31,488 nt of DNA from an uncultured Bacillota bacterium (GTDB lineage Bacteria; Bacillota; Clostridia; Peptostreptococcales; Anaerovoracaceae): the NCBI GenBank assembly GCA_958448635.1, contig CAUDEQ010000017.1, positions 1 through 31,488 on the forward strand, given 5' to 3'. Positions 8,731 through 16,819 of the stretch are shown piece after piece (position 1 is the first letter of the stretch; each line of letters starts with the position of its first letter). Made by a program: the position numbers and the translations under genes. The notes under the pieces were generated by a model. It was not told the DNA's origin. It saw nothing but the letters and a program-made list of their open reading frames with translations, and ran no database searches.

Positions 8731-10119
8731 TTAAAATTTCCTATCCTTTTCCAAAATCATTTCTCCGACCTTGTATATGTCTCCGGCTCCCATGGTGAGC
8801 ACCAGGTCGCCCTCCTCCGCATTATTGTATACGAAGTTGGCGATTTCCTCAAAGTCCCTGAAGAAATACACCTCCTTGGTCGGATCCTCTTCCTTTATCC
8901 TGTTCATCAGCGTCTTGGAGCTGACCTTATGGATGTTCTTTTCCCTGGCAGCGTATATTTCAGCCAGTACCACCTTGTCGGCGTCCTCGAAGGACGTGGC
9001 GAAATCGTCCATGAGAGCCATGGTTCTGGTATAAGTATGTGGCTGGAACAGGCACCAGAGATTGTTATGCTTCATGTTCCTTACAGCGGAAAGAGTCGCC
9101 TTTATCTCCGTGGGATGATGCGCATAGTCATCTATTATCTTTATATCGTTGTATGTTCTTCCCAGTATGTCGAACCTTCTCTGCGTTCCCTTGAAATCGT
9201 TCAGGGTCTTCACTATGCTTTCCGTCTCAACTTCCAGTATGTGGCAGCATACGAAGGCGGCCAGCGCATTGAGTATGTTGTGTTCTCCCGGTATTGAAAG
9301 CTTTATATCGCATATTTCACTGTCTCCGTGATTTACCTTGAAGCTTGGCATCCCCTCGCTGTCAAAGTCGATGTCGGATGCATGGTAATCACAGCTTTCG
9401 TTGAGACCGAAGGTTATGGCGTTGGGCATCTCCTCCACGATCCTCTTTACAAAAGGATTGGCATCGTACGCTATTACCGCACCGTCCTGCGGCACCAGTC
9501 TTGCGAATTTGTCGAAGGAGCTGGCTATATGCTCCACATCCTTGAAGTAATCCAGATGATCCGAGTCTATGTTGAGGATTATCTCGATTTTCGGCTTCAG
9601 ACTAAGAAAGCTGTCCATGTATTCGCACGCTTCTGTGACAAAATACTTGTTTTCTCCCACATATACATTACCGTTGATCTCGGAAAGATTGCCTCCAACC
9701 AGAATGGTCGGCGTCTTCTGAGCATGCTTCAGAATCAAAGAAACCATAGAGGTCGTCGTAGTCTTGCCGTGAGTTCCGGAAATAGCTATGCTGTTTTCGT
9801 ACTCCTCCATCAATGCTCCCAGCGCCTGTGCCCTGGTGATGGCAGGTATTCCCAGCTCCTTAGCCCTTGTAAGCTCAGGATTGTCACTTCCGACCGCCGA
9901 TGAATATACGATAAGCTCGGCGCCTTCTACGTTTCTTGCTCTATGGCCTAAAAATATATTTGCTCCGTTTTCGATGAGCTTTTCAGTTATTTCGCTTTCT
10001 CTCATATCGGATCCCGATACCTGATATCCTCTTGAGATCAGTATCTCCGCAATGGCTGACAGCCCAATGCCTCCGATTCCGATACAATGTATTTTTTTAT
10101 AGTCAGATAGATTTACCAT
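8731..10119 (-). CDS. murC: UDP-N-acetylmuramate--L-alanine ligase
   Basis: 462-residue Mur ligase that adds the first amino acid to UDP-MurNAc. The N-terminal Rossmann glycine motif CIGIGGIGLSA (residues 12-22), the ATP loop SGTHGKTTTT (114-123), the LNIDSDHLDYF segment and the C-terminal DDYAHHPTEI are all present. The start is the ATG at 10117-10119, with GCAGGAGG 11 nt upstream; upstream in-frame codons encode no family sequence. First gene of the minus operon and 12 bp from the glmU half, so two wall-precursor enzymes are cotranscribed with prs, pth, mfd and dapB. Confidence 0.97.
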   Translation of the reverse strand: MVNLSDYKKIHCIGIGGIGLSAIAEILISRGYQVSGSDMRESEITEKLIENGANIFLGHRARNVEGAELIVYSSAVGSDNPELTRAKELGIPAITRAQALGALMEEYENSIAISGTHGKTTTTSMVSLILKHAQKTPTILVGGNLSEINGNVYVGENKYFVTEACEYMDSFLSLKPKIEIILNIDSDHLDYFKDVEHIASSFDKFARLVPQDGAVIAYDANPFVKRIVEEMPNAITFGLNESCDYHASDIDFDSEGMPSFKVNHGDSEICDIKLSIPGEHNILNALAAFVCCHILEVETESIVKTLNDFKGTQRRFDILGRTYNDIKIIDDYAHHPTEIKATLSAVRNMKHNNLWCLFQPHTYTRTMALMDDFATSFEDADKVVLAEIYAAREKNIHKVSSKTLMNRIKEEDPTKEVYFFRDFEEIANFVYNNAEEGDLVLTMGAGDIYKVGEMILEKDRKF

Positions 10120-10197
10120 CTTACTTAATGCCTCCTGCTCGTAGTTATGATGAGTATAACACAAATCGCATTTCATTTCTACCCTGTTCTATTGCGA

Positions 10198-10226
10198 TTG
10201 ACAACAAACTCCAATGATATTATTAT
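10198..10226 (+). promoter_or_regulatory. Promoter of purR in the murC-purR divergent region
   Basis: A consensus TTGACA (10198-10203) lies 17 bp from TATTAT (10221-10226), about 45 bp before the purR ATG. On the opposite strand, for murC, I see only weak candidates: TTGTCA-17-TAGAAA at 10176-10204 and an isolated TATACT at 10153-10158. No paired PurBox (CGAA) is apparent. Confidence 0.8.
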
Positions 10227-10275
10227 GTTTCTACGAATTATTTAATCAAGTACTCTTTCAATTATGAGGTGATAT

Positions 10276-11085
10276 ATGAAAAGAAGTCACAGAGTAGGCG
10301 CAATATGCCAGATATTGACAGAATCCCCCGAGAAGGTATTCAGCCTCAGCTATTTCTGCGATAAGTTCTCAGCTGCAAAATCAAGCATAAGCGAGGACAT
10401 AAGCGCAGCCAAGGAGGCAGTGAAAATTACGGGATACGGGTTTATCGAGACCGTTCCCGGAGCATCGGGCGGAGTACGCTTTGTTTCCGACATTTCTCCT
10501 GAAAAGGCCCGTGAAGTGCAGGACAGCTTCTGCAGCCTCCTGAGAGAAAAGGCCAGAATCCTCGGCGGCGGATTTCTGTACACCTCGGATATAATGTACG
10601 ACCCTTCCATAGTCAAGGGCATGGCTCAGATATTTGCAAAGCGCTTCAGGCTGTCAGGTGCCAATTACGTTGCCACAGTGGAAACAAAGGGCATACCGGT
10701 GGCATTCATGACGGCACAACTGCTGAACATACCTGCAATAGTTGTCCGCAGGGAAACCAAGATATCCGAAGGCGCCACCGTCAGCATAAACTACTTCCCC
10801 GGTTCCTCGGAAAGGCTCCAGAAAATGTCGATTTCCAAAAGAGCTGCAGCACCGGGCTCCAGGGCTCTGATAATAGATGACTTTATGAGAGGCGGCGGCA
10901 GCATAAAGGGAATCGCAGAAATTCTTTCGGAAGTGGATATAGAGGTTGTAGGCACAGGCGTTGCCATAGCCAATATAGAACCACGAAAAAAAAAGGTCAC
11001 AGATTATTTCCCGATAGTCTATCTGGGAAAGGTTGATGAGAACGACAGATATGTAGAAGTAATCCCCAATAGTCAGATATTTTAA
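10276..11085 (+). CDS. purR: Purine operon repressor PurR (Bacillus type)
   Basis: 269-residue regulator with an N-terminal winged-helix domain (RSHRVGAICQILTESP, about residues 3-75) fused to a type I PRTase-like effector domain. The PRPP-loop motif ALIIDDFMRGGGSI lies near residues 196-209. In Bacillus this protein represses purine genes and is released by PRPP. Length and domain order are typical. GAGGTGAT lies just upstream of the ATG, behind a consensus promoter. It is divergent from the murC-prs operon and is followed by spoVG; the yabJ gene found between them in Bacillus is absent. Confidence 0.93.
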   Translation: MKRSHRVGAICQILTESPEKVFSLSYFCDKFSAAKSSISEDISAAKEAVKITGYGFIETVPGASGGVRFVSDISPEKAREVQDSFCSLLREKARILGGGFLYTSDIMYDPSIVKGMAQIFAKRFRLSGANYVATVETKGIPVAFMTAQLLNIPAIVVRRETKISEGATVSINYFPGSSERLQKMSISKRAAAPGSRALIIDDFMRGGGSIKGIAEILSEVDIEVVGTGVAIANIEPRKKKVTDYFPIVYLGKVDENDRYVEVIPNSQIF

Positions 11086-11092
11086 AATTTGC

Positions 11093-11121
11093 TTGTTTAT
11101 CTATTTATTCTATTATATAAT
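11093..11121 (+). promoter_or_regulatory. Promoter of spoVG
   Basis: TTGTTT (11093-11098) and a perfect TATAAT (11116-11121) are 17 bp apart, giving a predicted start near 11128 and a leader of about 50 nt. A sigma-H-like AGGAATT nearby lacks a correctly spaced GAAT box. Confidence 0.7.
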
Positions 11122-11128
11122 AAAGTTA

Positions 11129-11150
11129 TTATATAGGAATTATATAGGAA
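11129..11150 (+). repeat. Perfect 11-bp tandem repeat in the spoVG leader
   Basis: TTATATAGGAA occurs twice without spacing (11129-11139 and 11140-11150), exactly at the predicted transcription start of spoVG and ahead of its RBS (GAAAGGCGG). A regulator or RNA-binding site is possible but unproven. Confidence 0.8.
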
Positions 11151-11177
11151 AATGCGGCACGAAAGGCGGTACTACAC

Positions 11178-11471
11178 ATGAACATTACTGACGTAAGGAT
11201 TCGAAAGGTAAACGACGAAGGTAAAATGAAGGCTGTTGTTTCCATCACCTTTGATGATGAGTTTGTTGTTCACGACATCAAGATCATCGAAGGGCAAAAC
11301 GGTCTCTTCATCGCTATGCCGAGTAGAAAAATGGGCGAAGGCGACTTCAGGGATATCGCTCATCCACTTGTATCCGAGACCAGAAACAAGATCAGAGATG
11401 CAATTTTCGAGGAGTACGAAAAAATTCTGGCACAGAAGGCCGTTGAGGCAGATGCTGCCCCTGCTGAATAA
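11178..11471 (+). CDS. spoVG: Septation/sporulation regulator SpoVG
   Basis: 97-residue SpoVG, a small nucleic-acid-binding regulator that affects septation, sporulation and virulence genes in Firmicutes. The family N terminus MNITDVRIRKVNDEGKMKAV and the conserved FIAMPSRKMGEGDFRDIAHP segment are intact. Preceded by GAAAGGCGG and its own promoter. It ends just before a strong bidirectional terminator. Adjacent to purR as in many Firmicutes. SpoVG also occurs in non-sporulating Firmicutes, so it does not prove sporulation. Confidence 0.96.
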   Translation: MNITDVRIRKVNDEGKMKAVVSITFDDEFVVHDIKIIEGQNGLFIAMPSRKMGEGDFRDIAHPLVSETRNKIRDAIFEEYEKILAQKAVEADAAPAE

Positions 11472-11492
11472 TAAAGCATAGTACGACCCAAG

Positions 11493-11542
11493 AAAAAAAA
11501 GAGACTGTCGTATCGGGGCAATTCCGATACGACAGTTTTTTT
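11493..11542. terminator. Bidirectional terminator between spoVG and the M20 hydrolase gene
   Basis: A perfect 13-bp stem, ACTGTCGTATCGG / CCGATACGACAGT, with a 7-nt loop is flanked by a T run on the plus strand and an A run (T run on minus) on the other side. It serves both convergent genes. Confidence 0.95.
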
Positions 11543-11543
11543 A

Positions 11544-12755
11544 TTATTCCTGCTTTTCAAGAGCAGAAACCACCATATGCATATATATCTTTATAAATGT
11601 AATATAATCCTCAATTGCAATGCTTTCATTCTCATGACATGACTCCTCGTATGCTTCTCCCGGACCGAAGTTCGGCATAGGTATTCCCAGTATCTCAACC
11701 ACATCCGACGCATCGGAACCGCCGCCTCTCTCATACAATGATGTTTTCTCACCTGTTATTGCCTCAAATGAGTCCAAGGCCACGGAAACAATTTCTTCTT
11801 CCGGATCCACAACCAGCGGCGGATATTCACCCAGGTTTTCATACTTGTAGCTGTAATCGAGATCAGGATATTCTTCCTGCAACCGGTCCAGAGCCTCTTT
11901 TATCCTCTCGTGCTCCTTTTCAAGATTTTCTCCCGGCAAAAGACGCCTGTCAACTATGAACCATGCTTCAGACGGATACATGTTTGCCGTATTACCCGAC
12001 TCTATCATTGTTACTGAGAGCAGGGAGCTGGCGCCTATCCCTTCATCATAAGACTTCATCACTTCTTCGTTGAGCTGTCTAAGCTTTAAAATGGCATTTA
12101 TAGCTTTCGACAGCGCATCGATAGTAGGATGCGGAACACTGGTGTGTCCTGTAATAGAAGAATATGTAATCCTCGCTGAAAATCCTCCGCAATGACGTAT
12201 AAGCACTCTTCCATATGTAGGCTCCATACATACTCCGAAGTCACCGCTTATGTGCCCTTCTGATATAAGAAACTTCGTACCGAAGGCGCCGCTGTTTTCT
12301 TCATCACTTACGGCAGTGAACAGAACGCTTCCCTTAGGATCATACCCCATCTGCCTAAGATATTTGACAGCCATCAGACCTGCACACAGTCCCGACTTCA
12401 TATCAACAGCGCCTCTTCCATAAATGCGCCCACCTGCTATTTTGCCTGACCATGGACCATATAGGCCGGTTTTTCCTGCCACAGGAGGAAAAACATCCAT
12501 ATGTCCGTTAAAGACAAATTGCTTTCCCGGTCTGCTTCCCTCCCACTTTGCAACGATATTGGGTCTTCCTTCTTCTTTCTCATAGCAATGAGGTATAAGT
12601 CCAGATTTTTCCACCCACTTTGACATCACGATACCCATTTCGCGCTCGTTTCCCGTAACACTCGGTGTCTGCAGACACTCTCTTAAAAATGCTATAGCTT
12701 CGTCTCTGTTTTCCTCCACAATACGATCTATATCTTTGCTGTTTACCATTTTCAT
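11544..12755 (-). CDS. M20 family metallopeptidase (ArgE/DapE/carboxypeptidase G2-like)
   Basis: 403-residue cytosolic di-zinc hydrolase. Metal ligands and catalytic residues are visible: NGHMDVFPP (His85, Asp87), GAVDMKSG (Asp118), DEENSG (Glu152 and Glu153), MEPT (Glu179) and the C-terminal CHENE His. A dimerisation domain lies between them. GGGAGGTGA immediately precedes ATG-AAA-ATG; either ATG could be used. It lies 19 bp after an MFS transporter gene and shares its promoter, so the transporter probably imports its substrate, perhaps an N-acylated amino acid or small peptide. Regulation by the divergent LysR protein is likely. The substrate cannot be read from sequence. Confidence 0.88.
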   Translation of the reverse strand: MKMVNSKDIDRIVEENRDEAIAFLRECLQTPSVTGNEREMGIVMSKWVEKSGLIPHCYEKEEGRPNIVAKWEGSRPGKQFVFNGHMDVFPPVAGKTGLYGPWSGKIAGGRIYGRGAVDMKSGLCAGLMAVKYLRQMGYDPKGSVLFTAVSDEENSGAFGTKFLISEGHISGDFGVCMEPTYGRVLIRHCGGFSARITYSSITGHTSVPHPTIDALSKAINAILKLRQLNEEVMKSYDEGIGASSLLSVTMIESGNTANMYPSEAWFIVDRRLLPGENLEKEHERIKEALDRLQEEYPDLDYSYKYENLGEYPPLVVDPEEEIVSVALDSFEAITGEKTSLYERGGGSDASDVVEILGIPMPNFGPGEAYEESCHENESIAIEDYITFIKIYMHMVVSALEKQE

Positions 12756-12774
12756 TCACCTCCCCGCCTGTTCG

Positions 12775-14085
12775 TTACTTTATCTTCACTTGTCTTGTTT
12801 CAACTCCCCAGAATATCGTTACAACAGCTGCAACAACCTGCAGCACACCCATTCCAATCAATACAACTCCTATTCCAAAGTATTCCGTTAAAACAGGCAC
12901 AAGAAAAGTTCCCAATGCTGATCCGATTCTGCTTACGGCTGAACAGAATCCTATCCCCGAGCTTCTTATCTCAGTCGGAAATACTTCGCTGGGATAAACG
13001 AACCCTGTAAGAGTTCCCGCGATCACTCCGAAAAATATCTGAGTTCCGAACATCAGCACAATAAGTATATCGCTCATATCAGTCCATATTCCCAGCGCAA
13101 ACAGCGGAAGTCCTGATATCAGCAACGTCCAGAAGCATAGACCCTTTCTGGAAAACTTATCTACAATGAATATGGAGATAACAGCTCCCAGAAGCATGAA
13201 AAGGTTTACAAGCATAGAGCCTACACCTTCGTCCTTTACACCTGTAGTCGCAAGTACGGTGGGAAGAAATGTGAACAGCCCGAACAGAGGAATCACTCCT
13301 GCAAACCATATAATAGATACGAATGCTGTTCTTTTCCACATACCATCTATGAATAAATGCTTATATCCCAGTTCCACTTCATCCGACTCTACGCGTTCCA
13401 GCATATCATCAATGATAACGTTTTTCCCTATGTATCTGGAAACAACTTCCCTGGCCTTTTCAACTTGTCCGTTAAGAATAAGCCATCGCGGAGATTCAGG
13501 CATTCCTATTCTTATCACAAGGACTATCACTCCGAAAACTGCGCTGCTTGCCAGCATCCATCTCCAGCTGTTCTCTCCCCAGCCTGCCATAAAATATCCG
13601 ACCAGAGCAGCAAATACATATCCTACAGTCCACGATACATTAAGAGTGGCAAGGATCTTACCCCTCAACTTGCTTGGCGTAAATTCTGCTATTAAAGCAG
13701 GCCCGATAGCGTATTCCGCACCTATGGCAATTCCCAGTATAAGCCTCAAAATAAACAGCGGAGCTGCAGAATTTACAAAGAACTGCAAAACGGAAGCAAC
13801 AACGACTACTACAAAGTTCAATGTATATATTTTCTGTCTTCCTATTTTATCAGAGAGAACTCCGAATATGAGACTTCCGACAAATACACCTATCAATGGC
13901 GAGCTTCCTATCAAACCCTGCCATCCGGCGCTCATATCCATATACGGTATTATCATCAGCAGTGCAAATTCTATAATGCCCAGTATATATCCGTCAAGGA
14001 ACGAACCTCCCAGTGTATATGCCGCAATTTTTCTATGGAAGCGGTTTACCGGAGCATTATCAATAGTATAAATTTTACCTTCCAT
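12775..14085 (-). CDS. MFS transporter, sugar-porter/metabolite:proton symporter type
   Basis: 436-residue major facilitator with about 12 hydrophobic segments. Signature loops are GVLSDKIGRQKIY after helix 2, PESPRWLILNGQVEKAREVV in the central loop, VDKFSRKGL, and EVFPTEIRSSGIGF near helix 10. These place it in the sugar-porter-like branch that also carries nicotinate and aromatic acids. The start is ATG 14083-14085 behind TAGGAGG; the frame stays open upstream but has no better RBS. First gene of a two-gene operon with the M20 hydrolase. A TATAAT lies at 14155-14160 with a poor -35, as expected for an activator-dependent promoter. Confidence 0.85.
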   Translation of the reverse strand: MEGKIYTIDNAPVNRFHRKIAAYTLGGSFLDGYILGIIEFALLMIIPYMDMSAGWQGLIGSSPLIGVFVGSLIFGVLSDKIGRQKIYTLNFVVVVVASVLQFFVNSAAPLFILRLILGIAIGAEYAIGPALIAEFTPSKLRGKILATLNVSWTVGYVFAALVGYFMAGWGENSWRWMLASSAVFGVIVLVIRIGMPESPRWLILNGQVEKAREVVSRYIGKNVIIDDMLERVESDEVELGYKHLFIDGMWKRTAFVSIIWFAGVIPLFGLFTFLPTVLATTGVKDEGVGSMLVNLFMLLGAVISIFIVDKFSRKGLCFWTLLISGLPLFALGIWTDMSDILIVLMFGTQIFFGVIAGTLTGFVYPSEVFPTEIRSSGIGFCSAVSRIGSALGTFLVPVLTEYFGIGVVLIGMGVLQVVAAVVTIFWGVETRQVKIK

Positions 14086-14154
14086 TGTTTTTCCTCCTAA
14101 TGTTTTTTCAGGCATGTGTCTCCAGCTGCACAAGCCTTTCTTTATTACGTTACC

Positions 14155-14160
14155 ATTATA
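14155..14160 (-). promoter_or_regulatory. -10 box of the MFS/M20 operon
   Basis: Minus-strand TATAAT with only TTCAGT at -35 spacing. The LysR-type palindrome is centred about 62 bp upstream of the predicted start, the usual recognition-site position for LysR activators. Confidence 0.5.
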
Positions 14161-14203
14161 AACCAACAAACACATATACTGAAACAAATAAAAACGAACT
14201 TCC

Positions 14204-14225
14204 ACAAGTATTACTTGTATCAAGT
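14204..14225. promoter_or_regulatory. Overlapping palindromes, probable LysR-type operator
   Basis: ACAAGTATTACTTGT (14204-14218) is a perfect palindrome and overlaps a second one, ACTTGTATCAAGT (14213-14225), giving three half-sites. The site overlaps the -35 of the LysR gene and lies near -62 of the divergent operon. Confidence 0.7.
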
Positions 14226-14243
14226 CTCGCGATATGGTACAAT
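14215..14243 (+). promoter_or_regulatory. Promoter of the LysR-type regulator gene
   Basis: TTGTAT (14215-14220) and TACAAT (14238-14243) are 17 bp apart, just before the RBS AGCGGAGGAACGCC. The -35 lies within the palindromic operator, suggesting autorepression. Confidence 0.7.
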
Positions 14244-14261
14244 CTGTAGCGGAGGAACGCC

Positions 14262-15164
14262 ATGAACATCAAGCAATTTCAATATTTCATAAGTATCTGC
14301 GAAAAGAAAAACCTTACTGCAGTTGCTAGTGATTTCTATATTTCACAGCAGGGCTTGAGCTCAGCGCTGAAGAAAATGGAATCCGAGCTGGGGATCCCTT
14401 TGTTTGAAAGAAATTCCAGAGGCGTTGTGCCCAATGAATATGCAGAAATGATCCTTCCCCATGCAAGACAGCTTGTGCAGGAATATCAAAAGATAGAAAT
14501 TGGAATAAGAAATAAAAAGGAAAGCGAATCAGGACGCTTCCAACTGAATGTCAATCGCATATTCCTCGACATTCTTCCTGTTGGAACAGAGGCAACGATG
14601 GGAAAAATATATCCGCGGATATATCCGGATATATCCGATGTTTCCGAGTCTGCAGCTCTCCGTAACATTTGTGATGAAACGGCTGATCTTGCCCTTGTTT
14701 CCGGTCCCGTGGACGAAACAAGGTATGCAAGAAAAGTCTTGAATACATATCCGTACATAGCTCTGGTAAAAAACGACAGTCCTCTTGCAAAGAAGAAAAA
14801 AATTTTCATAAAAGAGTTGGAAAATGAACGCATTATGACTTTTTCAGAAAAAAGCAATCTTCATCATAATTTTGTTCTGGCATGTAAAAGAAACGGTTTT
14901 AATCCCAACCTGTTTCTTCTCGCCTCAGATGCTACTCATCTTCTTGCTCTTTGTTCTGACACAGAGGGAATAGGTATCATATCATCTTTCTATGTAAAGT
15001 TCTTCCCGGATCATCTTGTAAAAAAAATACCTATTGCCGACGATGATTTTATCTGGACAATTGAATTCGTATATAAAAAAGACCGACCGCTTGACAATCA
15101 CGTAAGGCTTTGGATGGAGCTTTATCTCAAGCTGGCCAAGGAATACTTTAAAAAGAAGAAATAA
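14262..15164 (+). CDS. LysR-family transcriptional regulator
   Basis: 300-residue LysR-type regulator. The N-terminal helix-turn-helix is clear (MNIKQFQYFISICEKKNLTA, then FYISQQGLSSALKKMESELG, residues 1-45), followed by the linker helix and a substrate-binding domain. GGAGG precedes the ATG. The gene is divergent from the MFS/M20 operon and a palindromic site overlaps both control regions, so it very likely controls that operon and itself. The codons near residues 119-126 contain a 10-bp palindrome (GGATATATCC) twice in tandem (14617-14636). A terminator follows. Confidence 0.92.
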   Translation: MNIKQFQYFISICEKKNLTAVASDFYISQQGLSSALKKMESELGIPLFERNSRGVVPNEYAEMILPHARQLVQEYQKIEIGIRNKKESESGRFQLNVNRIFLDILPVGTEATMGKIYPRIYPDISDVSESAALRNICDETADLALVSGPVDETRYARKVLNTYPYIALVKNDSPLAKKKKIFIKELENERIMTFSEKSNLHHNFVLACKRNGFNPNLFLLASDATHLLALCSDTEGIGIISSFYVKFFPDHLVKKIPIADDDFIWTIEFVYKKDRPLDNHVRLWMELYLKLAKEYFKKKK

Positions 15165-15200
15165 AAAACAACCATCAACGTTTTTATTATCGATTAATAA

Positions 15201-15230
15201 GATCCGGCGATAAACGCCGGATCTCTTTTT
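15201..15230 (+). terminator. Terminator of the LysR-type regulator gene
   Basis: A 9-bp GC-rich stem, GATCCGGCG / CGCCGGATC, with loop ATAAA is followed by TCTTTTT. It lies 37 bp past the LysR stop. On the minus strand the hairpin is followed only by TTATTAAT, so it would be a weak terminator for pyk. Confidence 0.9.
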
Positions 15231-15265
15231 AGTCTGCTGCGCATTGATTCATCACAGCATACGCT

Positions 15266-16690
15266 TTATTCTACATTCTTGACCCTTATGAGGTTTGTCG
15301 TGCCCGATACCTGAAGCGGCATTCCCGCACTTATCACCGCAAGATCTCCATCCTCTGCAAAGCCCATTCTCTTGGCGCCCTCACATGCCTCGCCCATAAG
15401 CTCATTTATGTTGTTGCTCAGCTTTGTAAGCACCGGGTACACACCTCTTGTAAGAGCCTGCTGATGGTAGGTCTTGACTTCGGAAGTCGCTGCTATTATC
15501 GGCGTTGTAGGCTTATATTTTGACATCATTTCAGCAGTATATCCCGATGTGGTCACAGCTATTATGATGCTGGCCTTTATATCCCTTGCCGTCGTGCATG
15601 CTGCATGACCCATGGCATTGGATACATCCTTTTCATCCGACTCTACTTCGAGGAATTTGTACTGATTGACCTCTTCAGCATCCGCCTCGGCCTGTCTTAC
15701 AATTCTGGACATGGTCTCCACCGTCTCAACGGGATATTTCCCCGCTGCGCTCTCTCCCGACAGCATTACTGCGGAGGTTCCGTCGAACACGGCATTTGCC
15801 ACGTCAGTTATCTCTGCCCTGGTAGGCGCAGGATTTGACGTCATGGACTCCAGCATCTGAGTGGCCGTGATCACAGGCTTGCCTGCCCTGCAGCATTCCT
15901 TGATGAATTTCTTCTGTATTCCCGGCAGCTTTTCAAAATCCACCTCTACGCCCATGTCTCCTCTAGCCACCATGATTCCGTCGGAAAGCTCCAGAATATC
16001 CCTGAAGTTTTCGATTCCCTCCATGTTCTCTATCTTGGAGATTATCTTTATCCTTTCTCCTCCGTTTTCATTGAGAAGCCGGCGCAGCTGTTTTACATCG
16101 TCGCCTTTTCTTACGAATGATGCGGCAACATAGTCCACATCCATTTCTATCCCGAAGAGGATATCCCTTCTGTCCGCTTCGCTTATATATTCAAGATCAA
16201 GAGATTTATTAGGTATATTGACACCCTTTCTGTTGCTCACCTTACCCCCTGATATCACAGTACATTTAACATCGGCATCCGTGGTTTCCATTACCTCGAG
16301 CCTGATCCTGCCGTCATCTATGAGTATAGACGTTCCCTTTTTCACCTGATTCGGCAGCGCCTTATATGTGGTGGCCACTCTTTGTGATGTGCCCTTTACA
16401 TCATCAGATGTGAGAATGAACTCCTGCCCCTTTTCCAATATCTCGCTTCCGTTTTCGAAATCCTTCAGCCTTATCTCCGGGCCCTTTGTGTCCAGCAAAA
16501 CGGCTGCAGGGATATCGAGACGATCCCTTACTTTCCTGAACAGCTCTATAGTCCTCCTGTGGTCTTCATGGGTGCCGTGGGAAAAGTTCAGCCTGGCAAC
16601 ATTCATTCCGTTGCGGAGCATGCCTTCGATAGTCTCTTCGTTGCTGCTGGCAGGCCCCAATGTACATACTATCTTTGTCTTTTTAAGCAT
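15266..16690 (-). CDS. pyk: Pyruvate kinase
   Basis: 474-residue pyruvate kinase, the ATP-yielding last step of glycolysis. Family blocks in order: KTKIVCTLGPAS, NVARLNFSHGTHEDH, LDTKGPEIR, IISKIENMEG with the catalytic Lys, MVARGDMGVEV with metal-binding residues, and ATQMLESMTSNPAPTRAEITDVANAV. It ends without the extra C-terminal PEP-utiliser domain present in Bacillus enzymes, so it is the short form. CAGGAGAATTTAT precedes the ATG. It is transcribed alone from an extended -10 promoter upstream. Confidence 0.97.
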   Translation of the reverse strand: MLKKTKIVCTLGPASSNEETIEGMLRNGMNVARLNFSHGTHEDHRRTIELFRKVRDRLDIPAAVLLDTKGPEIRLKDFENGSEILEKGQEFILTSDDVKGTSQRVATTYKALPNQVKKGTSILIDDGRIRLEVMETTDADVKCTVISGGKVSNRKGVNIPNKSLDLEYISEADRRDILFGIEMDVDYVAASFVRKGDDVKQLRRLLNENGGERIKIISKIENMEGIENFRDILELSDGIMVARGDMGVEVDFEKLPGIQKKFIKECCRAGKPVITATQMLESMTSNPAPTRAEITDVANAVFDGTSAVMLSGESAAGKYPVETVETMSRIVRQAEADAEEVNQYKFLEVESDEKDVSNAMGHAACTTARDIKASIIIAVTTSGYTAEMMSKYKPTTPIIAATSEVKTYHQQALTRGVYPVLTKLSNNINELMGEACEGAKRMGFAEDGDLAVISAGMPLQVSGTTNLIRVKNVE

Positions 16691-16739
16691 ATAAATTCTC
16701 CTGTATCCTACTGTTCATCATGTATAACCTCTTTTTGTT

Positions 16740-16768
16740 ATTATACCACAAATTTATACCGTCAAACA
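16740..16768 (-). promoter_or_regulatory. Promoter of pyk (extended -10)
   Basis: On the minus strand TGGTATAAT gives a TGn-extended perfect -10 (TATAAT at 16740-16745) with a poor -35 (TGTTTG, 17 bp away). The leader to the ATG is about 45 nt. Confidence 0.6.
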
Positions 16769-16819
16769 GCAGACACAGCCAACAATTTACAACACAAATG
16801 ATAATTTTATGTTAAGACC

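Noticed and set aside
11129..11178. Sigma-H promoter for spoVG
   Set aside because: An AGGAATT is present, but no GAAT box lies at the needed distance and the start would fall on the RBS; a sigma-A promoter fits better.
14609..14640. Tandem GGATATATCC palindromes within the LysR-type gene
   Set aside because: They encode a conserved-looking YPDI region of the protein and are most simply explained by codon choice, so no separate element is claimed.
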